64,000 nt of DNA from Firmicutes bacterium UBA2530. Its GTDB lineage: Bacteria > Bacillota > Clostridia > Tissierellales > Sedimentibacteraceae. A program made the translations under genes and the position numbers. How positions within the stretch are numbered: position 1 is the first letter of the stretch; each line of letters begins with the position of its first letter. Shown in pieces: positions 35,336 through 43,217 of the stretch. The stretch covers positions 16,778 through 80,777 of the forward strand of contig DDNC01000021.1 in assembly GCA_002340985.1 (NCBI GenBank). The letters run 5' to 3'. The notes below the pieces were generated by a model, which saw only the letters and a program-made list of their open reading frames with translations, was not told the origin of the DNA and ran no database searches.

Positions 35336-36010
35336 ATGGCTAATATAGGATTTCGTATATTTTCAAATATTAATCGTCCGAGCATAGCACTTGTTGAAAA
35401 ATTCAGAAATATTCCTGTTGCAAACATATGTGACAACATGGGTAGAATTTATTGTATGGACGAATCTATTAAAAGATTTAACAATGCTAATTTGCTTGGA
35501 GTTGCACTTACAGTTAAAGCGCCGTTAGGTGACAATCTCATGTTCCACAAGGCTATAGAAATGGCAAAACCGGGAGATGTAATAGCAGTTGACGGAGAAG
35601 GTTGTATGGATCATTCTCTCTGCGGAGAAATTATGATGAGAACTGCAATTAAAAGAGGGATTGCCGGATTCCTTATTAATGGGTGCATCAGAGATGTGGA
35701 AGCTCTGATGGACATGGATTTCAGTGTTTATGCAAAGGGAGTTCAGCCTAAGGGTCCCTACAAAAATGGCCCCGGAGAAATCAATGTCCCTATTTGCATA
35801 GGAGGACAAGTAGTGTTGCCCGGAGACATATTAGTTGGAGATAAAGATGGGGTAGTGGTAATTCGTCCTGATGATGCACAGGAATTATATGAAAAGGCCA
35901 GCGCTCACAATGAGATGGAAATCGAGAAACTTAGAAAAATTGAAGAAGGCACCCTTAATAAGCAATGGGTCGATGATACATTAATAAAAAAGGGCTGCGA
36001 ATTTATTTAA
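35336..36010 (+). CDS. RraA-like protein (HMG/CHA aldolase family)
   Basis: 224 residues of the RraA fold. Seen: ANICDNMGRIYCMD, LGVALTVKAPLGDNL, the GCIRDVEAL motif whose Arg-Asp pair is needed for the metal-dependent aldolases, and PGDILVGDKDGVVVI. Such enzymes cleave 4-hydroxy-4-methyl-2-oxoglutarate or 4-carboxy-4-hydroxy-2-oxoadipate to pyruvate plus pyruvate or oxaloacetate, and often decarboxylate oxaloacetate. In this operon an aldolase or decarboxylase step on a tricarboxylate derivative is inferred; a role as RNase E inhibitor is unlikely. Confidence 0.82.
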   Translation: MANIGFRIFSNINRPSIALVEKFRNIPVANICDNMGRIYCMDESIKRFNNANLLGVALTVKAPLGDNLMFHKAIEMAKPGDVIAVDGEGCMDHSLCGEIMMRTAIKRGIAGFLINGCIRDVEALMDMDFSVYAKGVQPKGPYKNGPGEINVPICIGGQVVLPGDILVGDKDGVVVIRPDDAQELYEKASAHNEMEIEKLRKIEEGTLNKQWVDDTLIKKGCEFI

Positions 36011-36031
36011 ATGCAGAATAGAGGAGTAGCT

Positions 36032-37954
36032 ATGGGATATACACTGGTTGAAAAAATAATTGCATCACATTTAATTGAAGGTAGGCTGGAAGCTGGTTCT
36101 ACTATTGAAATTAAAATCGATCAGACTTTATTGCAAGATGCATTAGGTACTATGGCATGTCTGCAGTTTGAAGCATTGGGACTGGATAAGGTAAAGACAG
36201 ATTTGTCAATTCTGTATGTTGACCATAATACACTGCAAACTGGATTTGAAAATGCGGATGACCATATTTTCTTAAAAACATTTTGTGAAAAATATGGGTT
36301 GTATTACTCAAAACCAGGAAACGGTATATGTCATCAAGTCCATCTTGAGAGGTTTGGTGAGCCGGGCGGAACGCTTTTGGGGTCTGATTCTCATACTCCA
36401 ACGAGCGGGGCATTAGGAATGCTTGCGATAGGAGCTGGTGGACTTGATGTGGCAGTAGCCATGGGAACCGGTTCATATTTCTTGACAATGCCATCGGTTA
36501 TTCAGGTTGAGCTGGTTGGAAATCTTAAAGATGGCTGTGCTTCAAAAGATATAATTTTAAAGGTTCTAAGTATTTTAAGCGTAAAGGGCGGAGTTGGGAA
36601 GGTAATTGAATATACAGGCGAAGGATTGAAGAATCTGTCAGTTTATGAACGTGCAACAATATCAAATATGGGAGCGGAATTAGGGGCAACATCGTCAGTA
36701 TTTCCATCGGATGAACAAACGAAAAGATTTCTTGAAGCACAGGGAAGAGGCGAGAAGTTTAAGTGGCTGGCTGCAGATGAAGATGCCGTATATGCGGATA
36801 AAATCGTAATAAATCTCGATGAACTTGAACCGCTGGTTGCATTGCCTCATAGTCCTGATAATGTTAAGCCTGTATCGGAAGTGAGAGGAATTAAAGTTGA
36901 CCAGGTATGCATAGGCTCGTGCACAAATTCTTCTTATTCAGATATGATGTTGGTTGCTAATGTTTTGAATGGCAAGACTATTCACAAAGATGTTTCTCTT
37001 GTAATATCGCCGGGGTCTAAACAGGTGCTCAATATGCTTGCAAAAAACGGAGCGCTGTCAAGCATTATTTCATCCGGCGCGAGAATTCTGGAATCTGCTT
37101 GCGGACCGTGTATAGGTATGGGACAGGCACCAAGAAGCGGTGGAGTTTCTTTAAGAACATTTAATCGAAATTTTGAAAAAAGAAGCGGTACTGAAGATGC
37201 GCAAGTATATCTGGTAAGCCCTGAAACAGCAGTGGCATCAGCATTGGCAGGATACCTGACAGGATTGGAAAATATAGATTTCAGTAAATTTGATATGCCT
37301 GACAAGTTCGCAATAAATGATAATATGATTTTAGTTCCTCCATCGGAAAGCAAAGATGTTGAGGTTATCAAGGGGAAAAACATTAAACCTTTTCCGATGC
37401 ATAATGCCTTGGAAGAAAATTTAAAAGGCAAGATATTGATAAAGGTAGGAGATAATATAACAACTGATCATATAGTGCCGGGAGGTGCTGCGGCATTGGC
37501 AAACCGTTCAAACATACCTTATCTGGCCCAATATTGCTTAGTGAGATGTGATGTGGATTTTCCTAAGAATGCCATGGAGCATGGAGGAGGATTTATACTT
37601 GGAGGAATTAATTACGGCCAAGGATCTTCGAGAGAACATGCCGCACTTGCGCCTGTTTATCTTGGTATTAAGGCGGTAATAGCTAAAAGCTTTGCCAGAA
37701 TACATAAAGCCAATTTGATTAATTCGGGAATTATTCCGCTGGAACTGGTTAACCAGGATGATTATGAAGTAATAGAAAAATTTGATGATTTTGTATTGGA
37801 AAATATAAAAGAAAGATTGTTAACAAATGAAATTATCATAGCCAAGAATGTTAATACAAAACAAGAGATTCCTCTGAAATGCAATGCTACCGAGAGAGAA
37901 AAACAAGTATTAGCTTCAGGCGGAATGGTTCGGTTTGTACGAAGCAGAAAGTGA
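36032..37954 (+). CDS. Aconitase-family hydratase
   Basis: 640 residues from ATG 36032 (GAGGAG 5 bp upstream; the ATG at 36011 has no such site). The three Fe-S cysteines are visible in GSCTNSSYSDM (near 296) and ACGPCIGMGQ (near 356 and 359). HQVHLERFGEPGGTLLGSDSHTPT and the C-terminal swivel domain (NYGQGSSREHAAL) are complete. Aconitase-type enzymes interconvert hydroxy-tricarboxylates through the aconitate intermediate. The size and single-chain form are close to clostridial AcnA-like proteins; being last in a Tct operon suggests a catabolic isozyme. Confidence 0.93.
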   Translation: MGYTLVEKIIASHLIEGRLEAGSTIEIKIDQTLLQDALGTMACLQFEALGLDKVKTDLSILYVDHNTLQTGFENADDHIFLKTFCEKYGLYYSKPGNGICHQVHLERFGEPGGTLLGSDSHTPTSGALGMLAIGAGGLDVAVAMGTGSYFLTMPSVIQVELVGNLKDGCASKDIILKVLSILSVKGGVGKVIEYTGEGLKNLSVYERATISNMGAELGATSSVFPSDEQTKRFLEAQGRGEKFKWLAADEDAVYADKIVINLDELEPLVALPHSPDNVKPVSEVRGIKVDQVCIGSCTNSSYSDMMLVANVLNGKTIHKDVSLVISPGSKQVLNMLAKNGALSSIISSGARILESACGPCIGMGQAPRSGGVSLRTFNRNFEKRSGTEDAQVYLVSPETAVASALAGYLTGLENIDFSKFDMPDKFAINDNMILVPPSESKDVEVIKGKNIKPFPMHNALEENLKGKILIKVGDNITTDHIVPGGAAALANRSNIPYLAQYCLVRCDVDFPKNAMEHGGGFILGGINYGQGSSREHAALAPVYLGIKAVIAKSFARIHKANLINSGIIPLELVNQDDYEVIEKFDDFVLENIKERLLTNEIIIAKNVNTKQEIPLKCNATEREKQVLASGGMVRFVRSRK

Positions 37955-37965
37955 AAATGTCAATT

Positions 37966-38000
37966 AAAAGGGAATAATCTTAACAGGTTATCCCTTTTTT
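37966..38000 (+). terminator. Rho-independent terminator of the tricarboxylate operon
   Basis: AAGGGA-ATAA and TTATCCCTT form a stem (one bulged A) followed by a run of T, 12 bp after the aconitase stop. Confidence 0.8.
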
Positions 38001-38166
38001 TATTTGGGGAGAAACGAAACGAACAAAGCAGCCCTTGCAGGGAAATATCGTTAAGGGTGTAAATGTCCACTTCTATGATCACACCTTTCATCCTCCTTCA
38101 AATGTATATTTACATTTTAAAGGATTTTATATGTTAGGTGGTAAGTTTTTTCACTGACATTCAGTG
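38000..38166 (-). mobile_element. Possible terminal remnant of an IS21-like element
   Basis: Read on the minus strand from 38166, TGTCAGTGAAAAA-type end sequence is followed by AT-rich DNA, AAGGAGG and a short frame VIIEVDIYTLNDISLQG, which resembles the N-terminus of IstA-type transposases. The frame does not continue with a recognisable transposase and runs into the aconitase terminator. A truncated IS end is the best reading, with low certainty. Confidence 0.3.
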
Positions 38167-38366
38167 TCATAGTGGTACACTATTACAGTATCACTTACAG
38201 GCTGCCATTATTTCGAATCTTGGCAGCTTTGTTAATACGTGATTAAGAGTATAATCGTTATATTTATCGACAGTTGAAGCACCCAAGAAATGATCGATGT
38301 CTCTCAGCAAAAAGAATATATAAGCAAGAAATAAAAAATAAATATGTATTATTTCTTGCTTATATA
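38100..38366. repeat. Cluster of five inverted repeats in a 670-bp gap
   Basis: The gap 37955-38625 holds perfect inverted repeats at 38100-38117 (AAATGTA/TACATTT), 38152-38166 (CACTGA/TCAGTG), 38169-38183 (ATAGTG/CACTAT), 38201-38227 (GCTGCCA/TGGCAGC) and 38317-38366 (18-bp arms TATATAAGCAAGAAATAA and its complement, 14-nt loop). None has a clear T tail. They may be ends of degraded mobile elements or regulatory hairpins at the edge of the accessory region. Confidence 0.6.
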
Positions 38367-38386
38367 AGAGAATTACAAAACTATAA

Positions 38387-38415
38387 TTGTAAGATTGAGG
38401 AAAATATTGTATAAT
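38387..38415 (+). promoter_or_regulatory. Putative promoter of the QueC/glycosylase cassette
   Basis: TTGTAA (38387-38392), 17 bp, TATAAT (38410-38415). It leaves a leader of about 200 nt before the first gene of the cassette at 38626. Confidence 0.5.
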
Positions 38416-38625
38416 ACTTGTAAATGAGTAGTGCTTTTACAAGTTTAATTCATAATGCATTTTCTGAGATATGATAAGATACCTTGGATAAAGAAGTCAG
38501 AAATATCCATGAATAAGATGTAGAAGGTAATAGGCACACTTTGCTTATACTTTTCAAAAATATCTAACTTAAATATGTATTTAGAGAATAATTATTTATG
38601 AATCTTACATTAGGAGGTAGTAAAA

Positions 38626-38967
38626 ATGGGAGGATCAAGAAGCTATAGTAGTGGAGGTAGAGGGGGTATATTTGATGGATGCGGAGGAACATTGGAATTT
38701 ACATTATTGTATGCAAGTGATGTTGATATAGACTATAATATTATTAAATCAGATGATGAAGTAAAAATAAGATTAGTGAAAGGTAATCTACCAAGACTTG
38801 AAGTTGTCACAATAAAGGACGAAATGTTAGTCGGATTGGTACCACCCACATATAGTATGTTAATTAAATGTATTGAAAAGGGATGGAAATATTACGGCAG
38901 AATTGTTCATGTTGAAGGTGAAGCGTTTGATCCAAGAATTTATATTAAGGTTAGTGGTGAATATTAG
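38626..38967 (+). CDS. Small protein with Gly/Ser-rich N-terminus, unknown function
   Basis: 113 residues starting MGGSRSYSSGGRGG, followed by a beta-rich domain (GTLEFTLLYAS, VKIRLVKGNLPRLEVV, MLVGLVPPTYSMLIKCIEKG, RIYIKVSG). The last part, with a strand, VGLVPPTY, a helix and a final strand, is reminiscent of HIRAN-type domains, but I do not recognise the family with confidence. ATG at 38626 follows TTAGGAGG. Its stop is immediately followed by the start of the OGG-like gene, so the two are coupled. After Met removal the protein would begin with Gly-Gly-Ser, of interest because of the QueC-like enzyme in the operon. Confidence 0.7.
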   Translation: MGGSRSYSSGGRGGIFDGCGGTLEFTLLYASDVDIDYNIIKSDDEVKIRLVKGNLPRLEVVTIKDEMLVGLVPPTYSMLIKCIEKGWKYYGRIVHVEGEAFDPRIYIKVSGEY

Positions 38968-39678
38968 ATGTATAAAGGTGATATAGTTGAAATATTTCGG
39001 GGATTATGGAACTTATATGGAACATCAAAAGAGGTTAACGAATATGTAAAGATTACAGACAATGAAGCTCTCATTGATGAATTTTTTTTTGTAATACTAG
39101 GTGGATTTGGAATAAGCTATGAATTAAATAAATCAGGTCTCAAGGTAATGAAAAATCAGGGCTACATTAATAGGGCGCTATATACCGAAAATATGTTTAA
39201 AGAAACAGTTTATTTTATTCAAAAAGAATTCTCAAAAAAACAATTTGAGCCTAAGACTAATAATAATGAATTTCGGAAATATAGGTTTATAGAAAGCAAA
39301 CCAGCATTAATAGCATCTGCAGGCAATTGGCTATTAAAAGAATGCAGATGGGATTTAAATATGTTACTTAATGACAATGAAATAAATGTGAGGAAGGTGC
39401 TTTGCTCTTGCCCTGGTATTGGTATGAAGTCAGCAAGTTGGTTTTTAAGAAATACTGGTTACAATTATAATTATGCAGTCCTCGATATACATATTTTAAG
39501 ATTTATTTCGAGAATAGGAATAGATGTCCCAGAGGTAATAACTGAAAAGGGTTATATTCACTTAGAAGAGAAATTAAGAGACATTTGTGATGCAATAAAT
39601 GTTCCGTTAGGAGAAATGGATTATTTGCTTTGGATTTTAGGAAGAAGCGGATACTTAGATTATGTGGGGGTTAATTAA
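38968..39678 (+). CDS. OGG-like helix-hairpin-helix DNA glycosylase family protein
   Basis: 236 residues. The C-terminal half has the HhH motif CPGIGMKSASWFLRNTG (near 148-164) with the catalytic Lys (near 154) and the downstream Asp in AVLDIHILRF (near 172), as in 8-oxoguanine glycosylases and archaeal AGOG. Such enzymes cut the N-glycosidic bond of a modified purine and nick the strand. OGG-like proteins occur in type IV CBASS beside QueC-like proteins, and a QueC-like gene lies two genes downstream. The substrate here may be a deazaguanine adduct rather than 8-oxoG; this is inference. Confidence 0.82.
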   Translation: MYKGDIVEIFRGLWNLYGTSKEVNEYVKITDNEALIDEFFFVILGGFGISYELNKSGLKVMKNQGYINRALYTENMFKETVYFIQKEFSKKQFEPKTNNNEFRKYRFIESKPALIASAGNWLLKECRWDLNMLLNDNEINVRKVLCSCPGIGMKSASWFLRNTGYNYNYAVLDIHILRFISRIGIDVPEVITEKGYIHLEEKLRDICDAINVPLGEMDYLLWILGRSGYLDYVGVN

Positions 39679-39679
39679 T

Positions 39680-40960
39680 ATGAATATTGTTATTTATGGT
39701 GAAGTAGCATTAGATTGGTTAATAAGCCAAGATGAAGCTTTAAGTTATAGAATTGGCGGAGCTGGATTATATGCTGCATTGAGTTCTGCTAAATCGGGTG
39801 GAAATGTAGAATTGTTAACTATAATCGGAGCTGAAATTGATGATTATTATAAATCTGTTTGGAACGGAATGGGGGTATCATTTAAGCATGCAAAAAATGA
39901 TGAAGAATACAATATCTCTAACTATCTTGTAACTGGATTTGAGAATTATCAAAAAAAAACTAGTATACCGGTGGTTTCAAAAAAGTTTAATCATGAATAT
40001 TCACCTACGTTGCCTGAAGAATATGATGCTATTCTAATTTTTCCGATTAACCATTCTATACCAAAGGATATGTGCATAAAAGCTAAGAGTGATAACAAGA
40101 TGGTATTCTTGGATCCCAAGCCAAATCAAGAGTCAATTGCAGACGCTAGAGAGGTACTAGAGTATGTTGATGTATTGTTAGTTAATGAAGAAGAATTATC
40201 AATATTGTCAGATTTAAGTGATACAAATGAAGGAATAAAAAAACTTTTAGGATATGGAATCAAATATGTTATTGTTAAAAGAGGAATAAAGGGTTGTATA
40301 TTGGCTGAAAGTGATAAAGAATTATCTATAATTCCTGCGTATAGGAGTAATGCAGTATGTACATTGGGCTCGGGAGATGTTTTTGGAGGTGCATTGGCAA
40401 CTATTTTTATTGAAACTGGTAATATGGAATATAGTGTGAAATATGCCTCTTGCATGGCTGCTTCTTTCATTGAAAGCATGGATACAGAACAAATGCCTAG
40501 TAAAAGGGCTGTTGAAAAATACTTATATAAAAGAGAGTCTATGCGGTGTAGCTCATTAAAAAATATTACTATATATTTGGCGGGTCCATTTTTTTCAAGA
40601 CAAGAACTGTATTGGGTTAACCTTATACACAAACGACTTGAAGCTATAGGTCTATCTGTATTGTCTCCATCAAGAGAAAATGGAATTATCGGTTTGAATT
40701 CTAGTGTAAATGAAAAAAAAGATATATTTAATATGGACTTAAAGTTACTGAAACAGTCAGATGTAGTGATAGCCTTATTAGATCATAATGATTCAGGAAC
40801 AAGCTTTGAAATAGGGTATGCTTATAGTAATAATATACCTATAATAGGGCTAAAGACTTCGGATGATAAATTAAATAATATGATTCAAGTTGGTTGCAAT
40901 GCTATATGTAACTCAATTGAAGAACTTATCGAAGAGGTATATAAATATGTATCAAAATAA
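39680..40960 (+). CDS. Fusion of PfkB-family kinase and nucleoside 2-deoxyribosyltransferase
   Basis: 426 residues from ATG 39680 (GGGGG 9 bp upstream; the ATG at 39662 lies inside the previous gene). Residues 1-285 are a PfkB-type sugar/nucleoside kinase (RIGGAGLYAALSSAKSG; VCTLGSGDVFGGAL near 230 with the catalytic Asp). Residues 293-426 are a nucleoside 2-deoxyribosyltransferase (ITIYLAGPFFSRQE; SDVVIALLDHNDSGTSFEIGYA with the nucleophile Glu near 376). Together they could move deoxyribose to a base and phosphorylate the nucleoside. An A9 run lies at 39951-39959. The end overlaps the QueC-like gene by 14 bp. Confidence 0.88.
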   Translation: MNIVIYGEVALDWLISQDEALSYRIGGAGLYAALSSAKSGGNVELLTIIGAEIDDYYKSVWNGMGVSFKHAKNDEEYNISNYLVTGFENYQKKTSIPVVSKKFNHEYSPTLPEEYDAILIFPINHSIPKDMCIKAKSDNKMVFLDPKPNQESIADAREVLEYVDVLLVNEEELSILSDLSDTNEGIKKLLGYGIKYVIVKRGIKGCILAESDKELSIIPAYRSNAVCTLGSGDVFGGALATIFIETGNMEYSVKYASCMAASFIESMDTEQMPSKRAVEKYLYKRESMRCSSLKNITIYLAGPFFSRQELYWVNLIHKRLEAIGLSVLSPSRENGIIGLNSSVNEKKDIFNMDLKLLKQSDVVIALLDHNDSGTSFEIGYAYSNNIPIIGLKTSDDKLNNMIQVGCNAICNSIEELIEEVYKYVSK

Positions 40961-41585
40961 TAGGGTTGTTTTATTGCTTTCAGGTGGAATAGATTCAACG
41001 GTATTGTTGTATTGGTTAATTAAAGAAAAATATGAGGTTTTTCCATTAATTATTAATTATGGACAAGTCACATATAATAGTGAATATCAACATTCTGTTA
41101 ATATTCTAAATGATTTCAAAATGAAGGATTTATATAGTATAGATGTCTCTCAATTATCTAAGATAGGAAAAGGAGCATTAACAGGACAATACCCTGATGA
41201 TTTAACTTCAAATGAGGAATGGTATGATAAGGAATTTTTTCCAAACAGAAATCTCATACTGTTAACGTTAGCTTCAAATTATGCATATAAAATAAATGCA
41301 GACAATTTAGCTATTGGATTGGTAGGAGACTCATATAGAGATACTTCTATGGATTTCTTAAATTCTTTTAAAGATTGTCTAGAAAAATCATTAATACCAA
41401 TGCACATCATTGCACCTTTTACTGAAAAAAAGAGAGAAGAAGTCATCAAACAAGCAATAGATTTAAGAGTTCCACTTAATAAGACATTCTCATGTAATGC
41501 TCTTAGTGGTAGACATTGTCAATTATGCAATAGTTGCTATGAACGGCAAGTTTCTCTAAATATGTTTTTTACATTAGAACATTAA
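40947..41585 (+). CDS. QueC-like enzyme (7-cyano-7-deazaguanine synthase family)
   Basis: 212 residues from ATG 40947 (GAAGAGG 9 bp upstream). The ATP-pyrophosphatase loop LLSGGIDSTV is at residues 10-19, NYGQ, FFPNRNLILLTLA and the zinc site CNALSGRHCQLCNSC near 181-197 are all present, so an active enzyme is likely. Housekeeping QueC makes preQ0 from 7-carboxy-7-deazaguanine, but here the gene is isolated from queD/queE/folE and sits in a defence-like operon, as do Cap9 of type IV CBASS and QatC. A specialised amidation or ligation role is inferred. Confidence 0.88.
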   Translation: MYQNNRVVLLLSGGIDSTVLLYWLIKEKYEVFPLIINYGQVTYNSEYQHSVNILNDFKMKDLYSIDVSQLSKIGKGALTGQYPDDLTSNEEWYDKEFFPNRNLILLTLASNYAYKINADNLAIGLVGDSYRDTSMDFLNSFKDCLEKSLIPMHIIAPFTEKKREEVIKQAIDLRVPLNKTFSCNALSGRHCQLCNSCYERQVSLNMFFTLEH

Positions 41586-41616
41586 AATATATTATTACCA
41601 TATATGGAGGAAGATG

Positions 41617-42927
41617 ATGTATAAGAATGAGTTGTTGGAAAGAGAAAGATTATCATTAAGCAAATATGCGGCTAAAAGTGATTCTATATTTTTATCCCAA
41701 AGAAATGTTCAGGAAAATGATAATAAATTTGAAGTTAGACTTCCTTATCAACGCGACAGGGATAGAATTGTTCATTCAAGAGCATTTAGACGGTTAATGC
41801 ACAAAACACAAGTGTTCAATGCAAATGTGGGCGACCATTATAGAAATAGACTGACACATACACTAGAAGTAAGTCAAATCGCTAGATCAATAGGTAAGTT
41901 TCTTGGCTTGAATGATGAGCTAGTAGAGGCTATAGCATTAGGTCATGATTTAGGACATACACCGTTTGGACATATTGGAGAGAGAACATTACATTTAATT
42001 GTAACTGGACAAACTCCAATAGGAACGGCTAATATTGGTGGGTTTAAGCATAATTTTCAGACGTTACATTTAGTAGATAATCTTGAGAAAAGAACAAATG
42101 AATATAAAGGGTTAAATTTATCATTAGCTGTAAGGGAAGGTATGATTAAACATACTAGTATGAAAATCAGAGTGCGTGAAAAAGATAAAAATACTATAAG
42201 CAAACAAGATATTAAGTATTCAACGATTGATTTATCTAATATAAATATTCTATCTCCATCATTTACGCTTGAAGGTCAAGTTGTTGCTATAGTCGATGAG
42301 ATAGCGCAATGCACACATGATTTAGAAGATGGAATAAGGGCTGGTATCATAAAAATTGATGATATTAAAAAGAATGGCTTAATATCCGAAATGTGTATTC
42401 AAATGAAGATGGAATTAAGCAGTAATATTGAGCCGGTTGACATAAGGAATTCATTAATTAAATATATGGTTGGATTTTTAATTAATGATGTATGTGAAAC
42501 GTCAAATAATTCGTTAGCTTATATAAAGGAAGTGCCTGGCTTTAATAATAAGGATGATGTGTATAAAGAGAAGTTTATTAAGTTTTCTAAAGAAGTATCT
42601 AAATTACATGAAGAGTTATCAACATTGATTACAAGATTAGTAATTGCATCTCAAAAAGTATCTCAAGCAGATTCTAAAGCGGAGTATCTCATTACTAGGA
42701 TGTTTCAGGCTTATTATATTAGACCGCAGCAATTACCAGACTACATCCTGCAGAGATACTTTGAAAAAAATGGATTTGAATTTGATAGATTGTATATTGA
42801 GGACAATATTAAATCATTACAAAATGATTCTGACTTCATAAGGCTAATAAGTGATCATATTGCTAGTATGACAGATCAATATGCTGCTAGAGAATATATA
42901 AAACTATATGAGCCAGAATATTATTAA
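41617..42927 (+). CDS. HD-domain dGTP triphosphohydrolase-like protein
   Basis: 436 residues. Seen: the N-terminal YQRDRDRIVHSRAFRRLMHKTQVF, metal-binding His in RNRLTHTLEV, GHDLGHTPFGHIGE near residue 109 and the last HD ligand in AIVDEIAQCTHDLEDGI. This is the dGTPase layout. ATG 41617 has GGAGG at spacing 6; ATG 41614 is an alternative. dGTPases lower dNTP pools and some protect against phage. Here it may remove dGTP while the other enzymes handle a deazaguanine base. It ends the cassette. Confidence 0.88.
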   Translation: MYKNELLERERLSLSKYAAKSDSIFLSQRNVQENDNKFEVRLPYQRDRDRIVHSRAFRRLMHKTQVFNANVGDHYRNRLTHTLEVSQIARSIGKFLGLNDELVEAIALGHDLGHTPFGHIGERTLHLIVTGQTPIGTANIGGFKHNFQTLHLVDNLEKRTNEYKGLNLSLAVREGMIKHTSMKIRVREKDKNTISKQDIKYSTIDLSNINILSPSFTLEGQVVAIVDEIAQCTHDLEDGIRAGIIKIDDIKKNGLISEMCIQMKMELSSNIEPVDIRNSLIKYMVGFLINDVCETSNNSLAYIKEVPGFNNKDDVYKEKFIKFSKEVSKLHEELSTLITRLVIASQKVSQADSKAEYLITRMFQAYYIRPQQLPDYILQRYFEKNGFEFDRLYIEDNIKSLQNDSDFIRLISDHIASMTDQYAAREYIKLYEPEYY

Positions 42928-43040
42928 ATGCACTATCTTTATGAAGTCTTTCTTATAAAAGTTATCAGGAAGCTCAGTATCTTGCCTGGGTATTGAGTAT
43001 GATGTGGCAACAGTGATACATAAGTAAATTAAGCAGTTAG

Positions 43041-43217
43041 ACTCTATTCAAGGTTACTTCTACCGAAGCAATTAGGTCTATAGTTGAAAAAGTCACGTTA
43101 TTATGCAGAAAAAATAATCAGATAATAGATAATAATGCAGGACTTTTAAGCTATGAACCTAGTGATGATATACGCTTAATCAAAATATCTAATATAAAGA
43201 GGGTGAATTTTAAATGA
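43041..43217 (+). pseudogene. 5'-truncated coding remnant overlapping the SIR2 start
   Basis: A 58-codon open stretch with coding-like composition (EAIRSIVEKVTLL, LLSYEPSDDIRLIKISNIK) ends at a TGA that overlaps the SIR2 ATG in the ATGA manner typical of co-translated genes. It lacks a start codon and recognisable N-terminus. It looks like the tail of a deleted partner gene of the SIR2 protein. The preceding 110 bp show nothing. Confidence 0.45.

Noticed and set aside
38317..38366. Rho-independent terminator
   Set aside because: The 18-bp stem is AT-rich and lacks a T tail on either strand, and no gene ends near it.
38626..42927. Ordinary queuosine biosynthesis operon
   Set aside because: No queD, queE, folE, queF or tgt gene is adjacent, and the neighbours are nucleotide-cutting enzymes.
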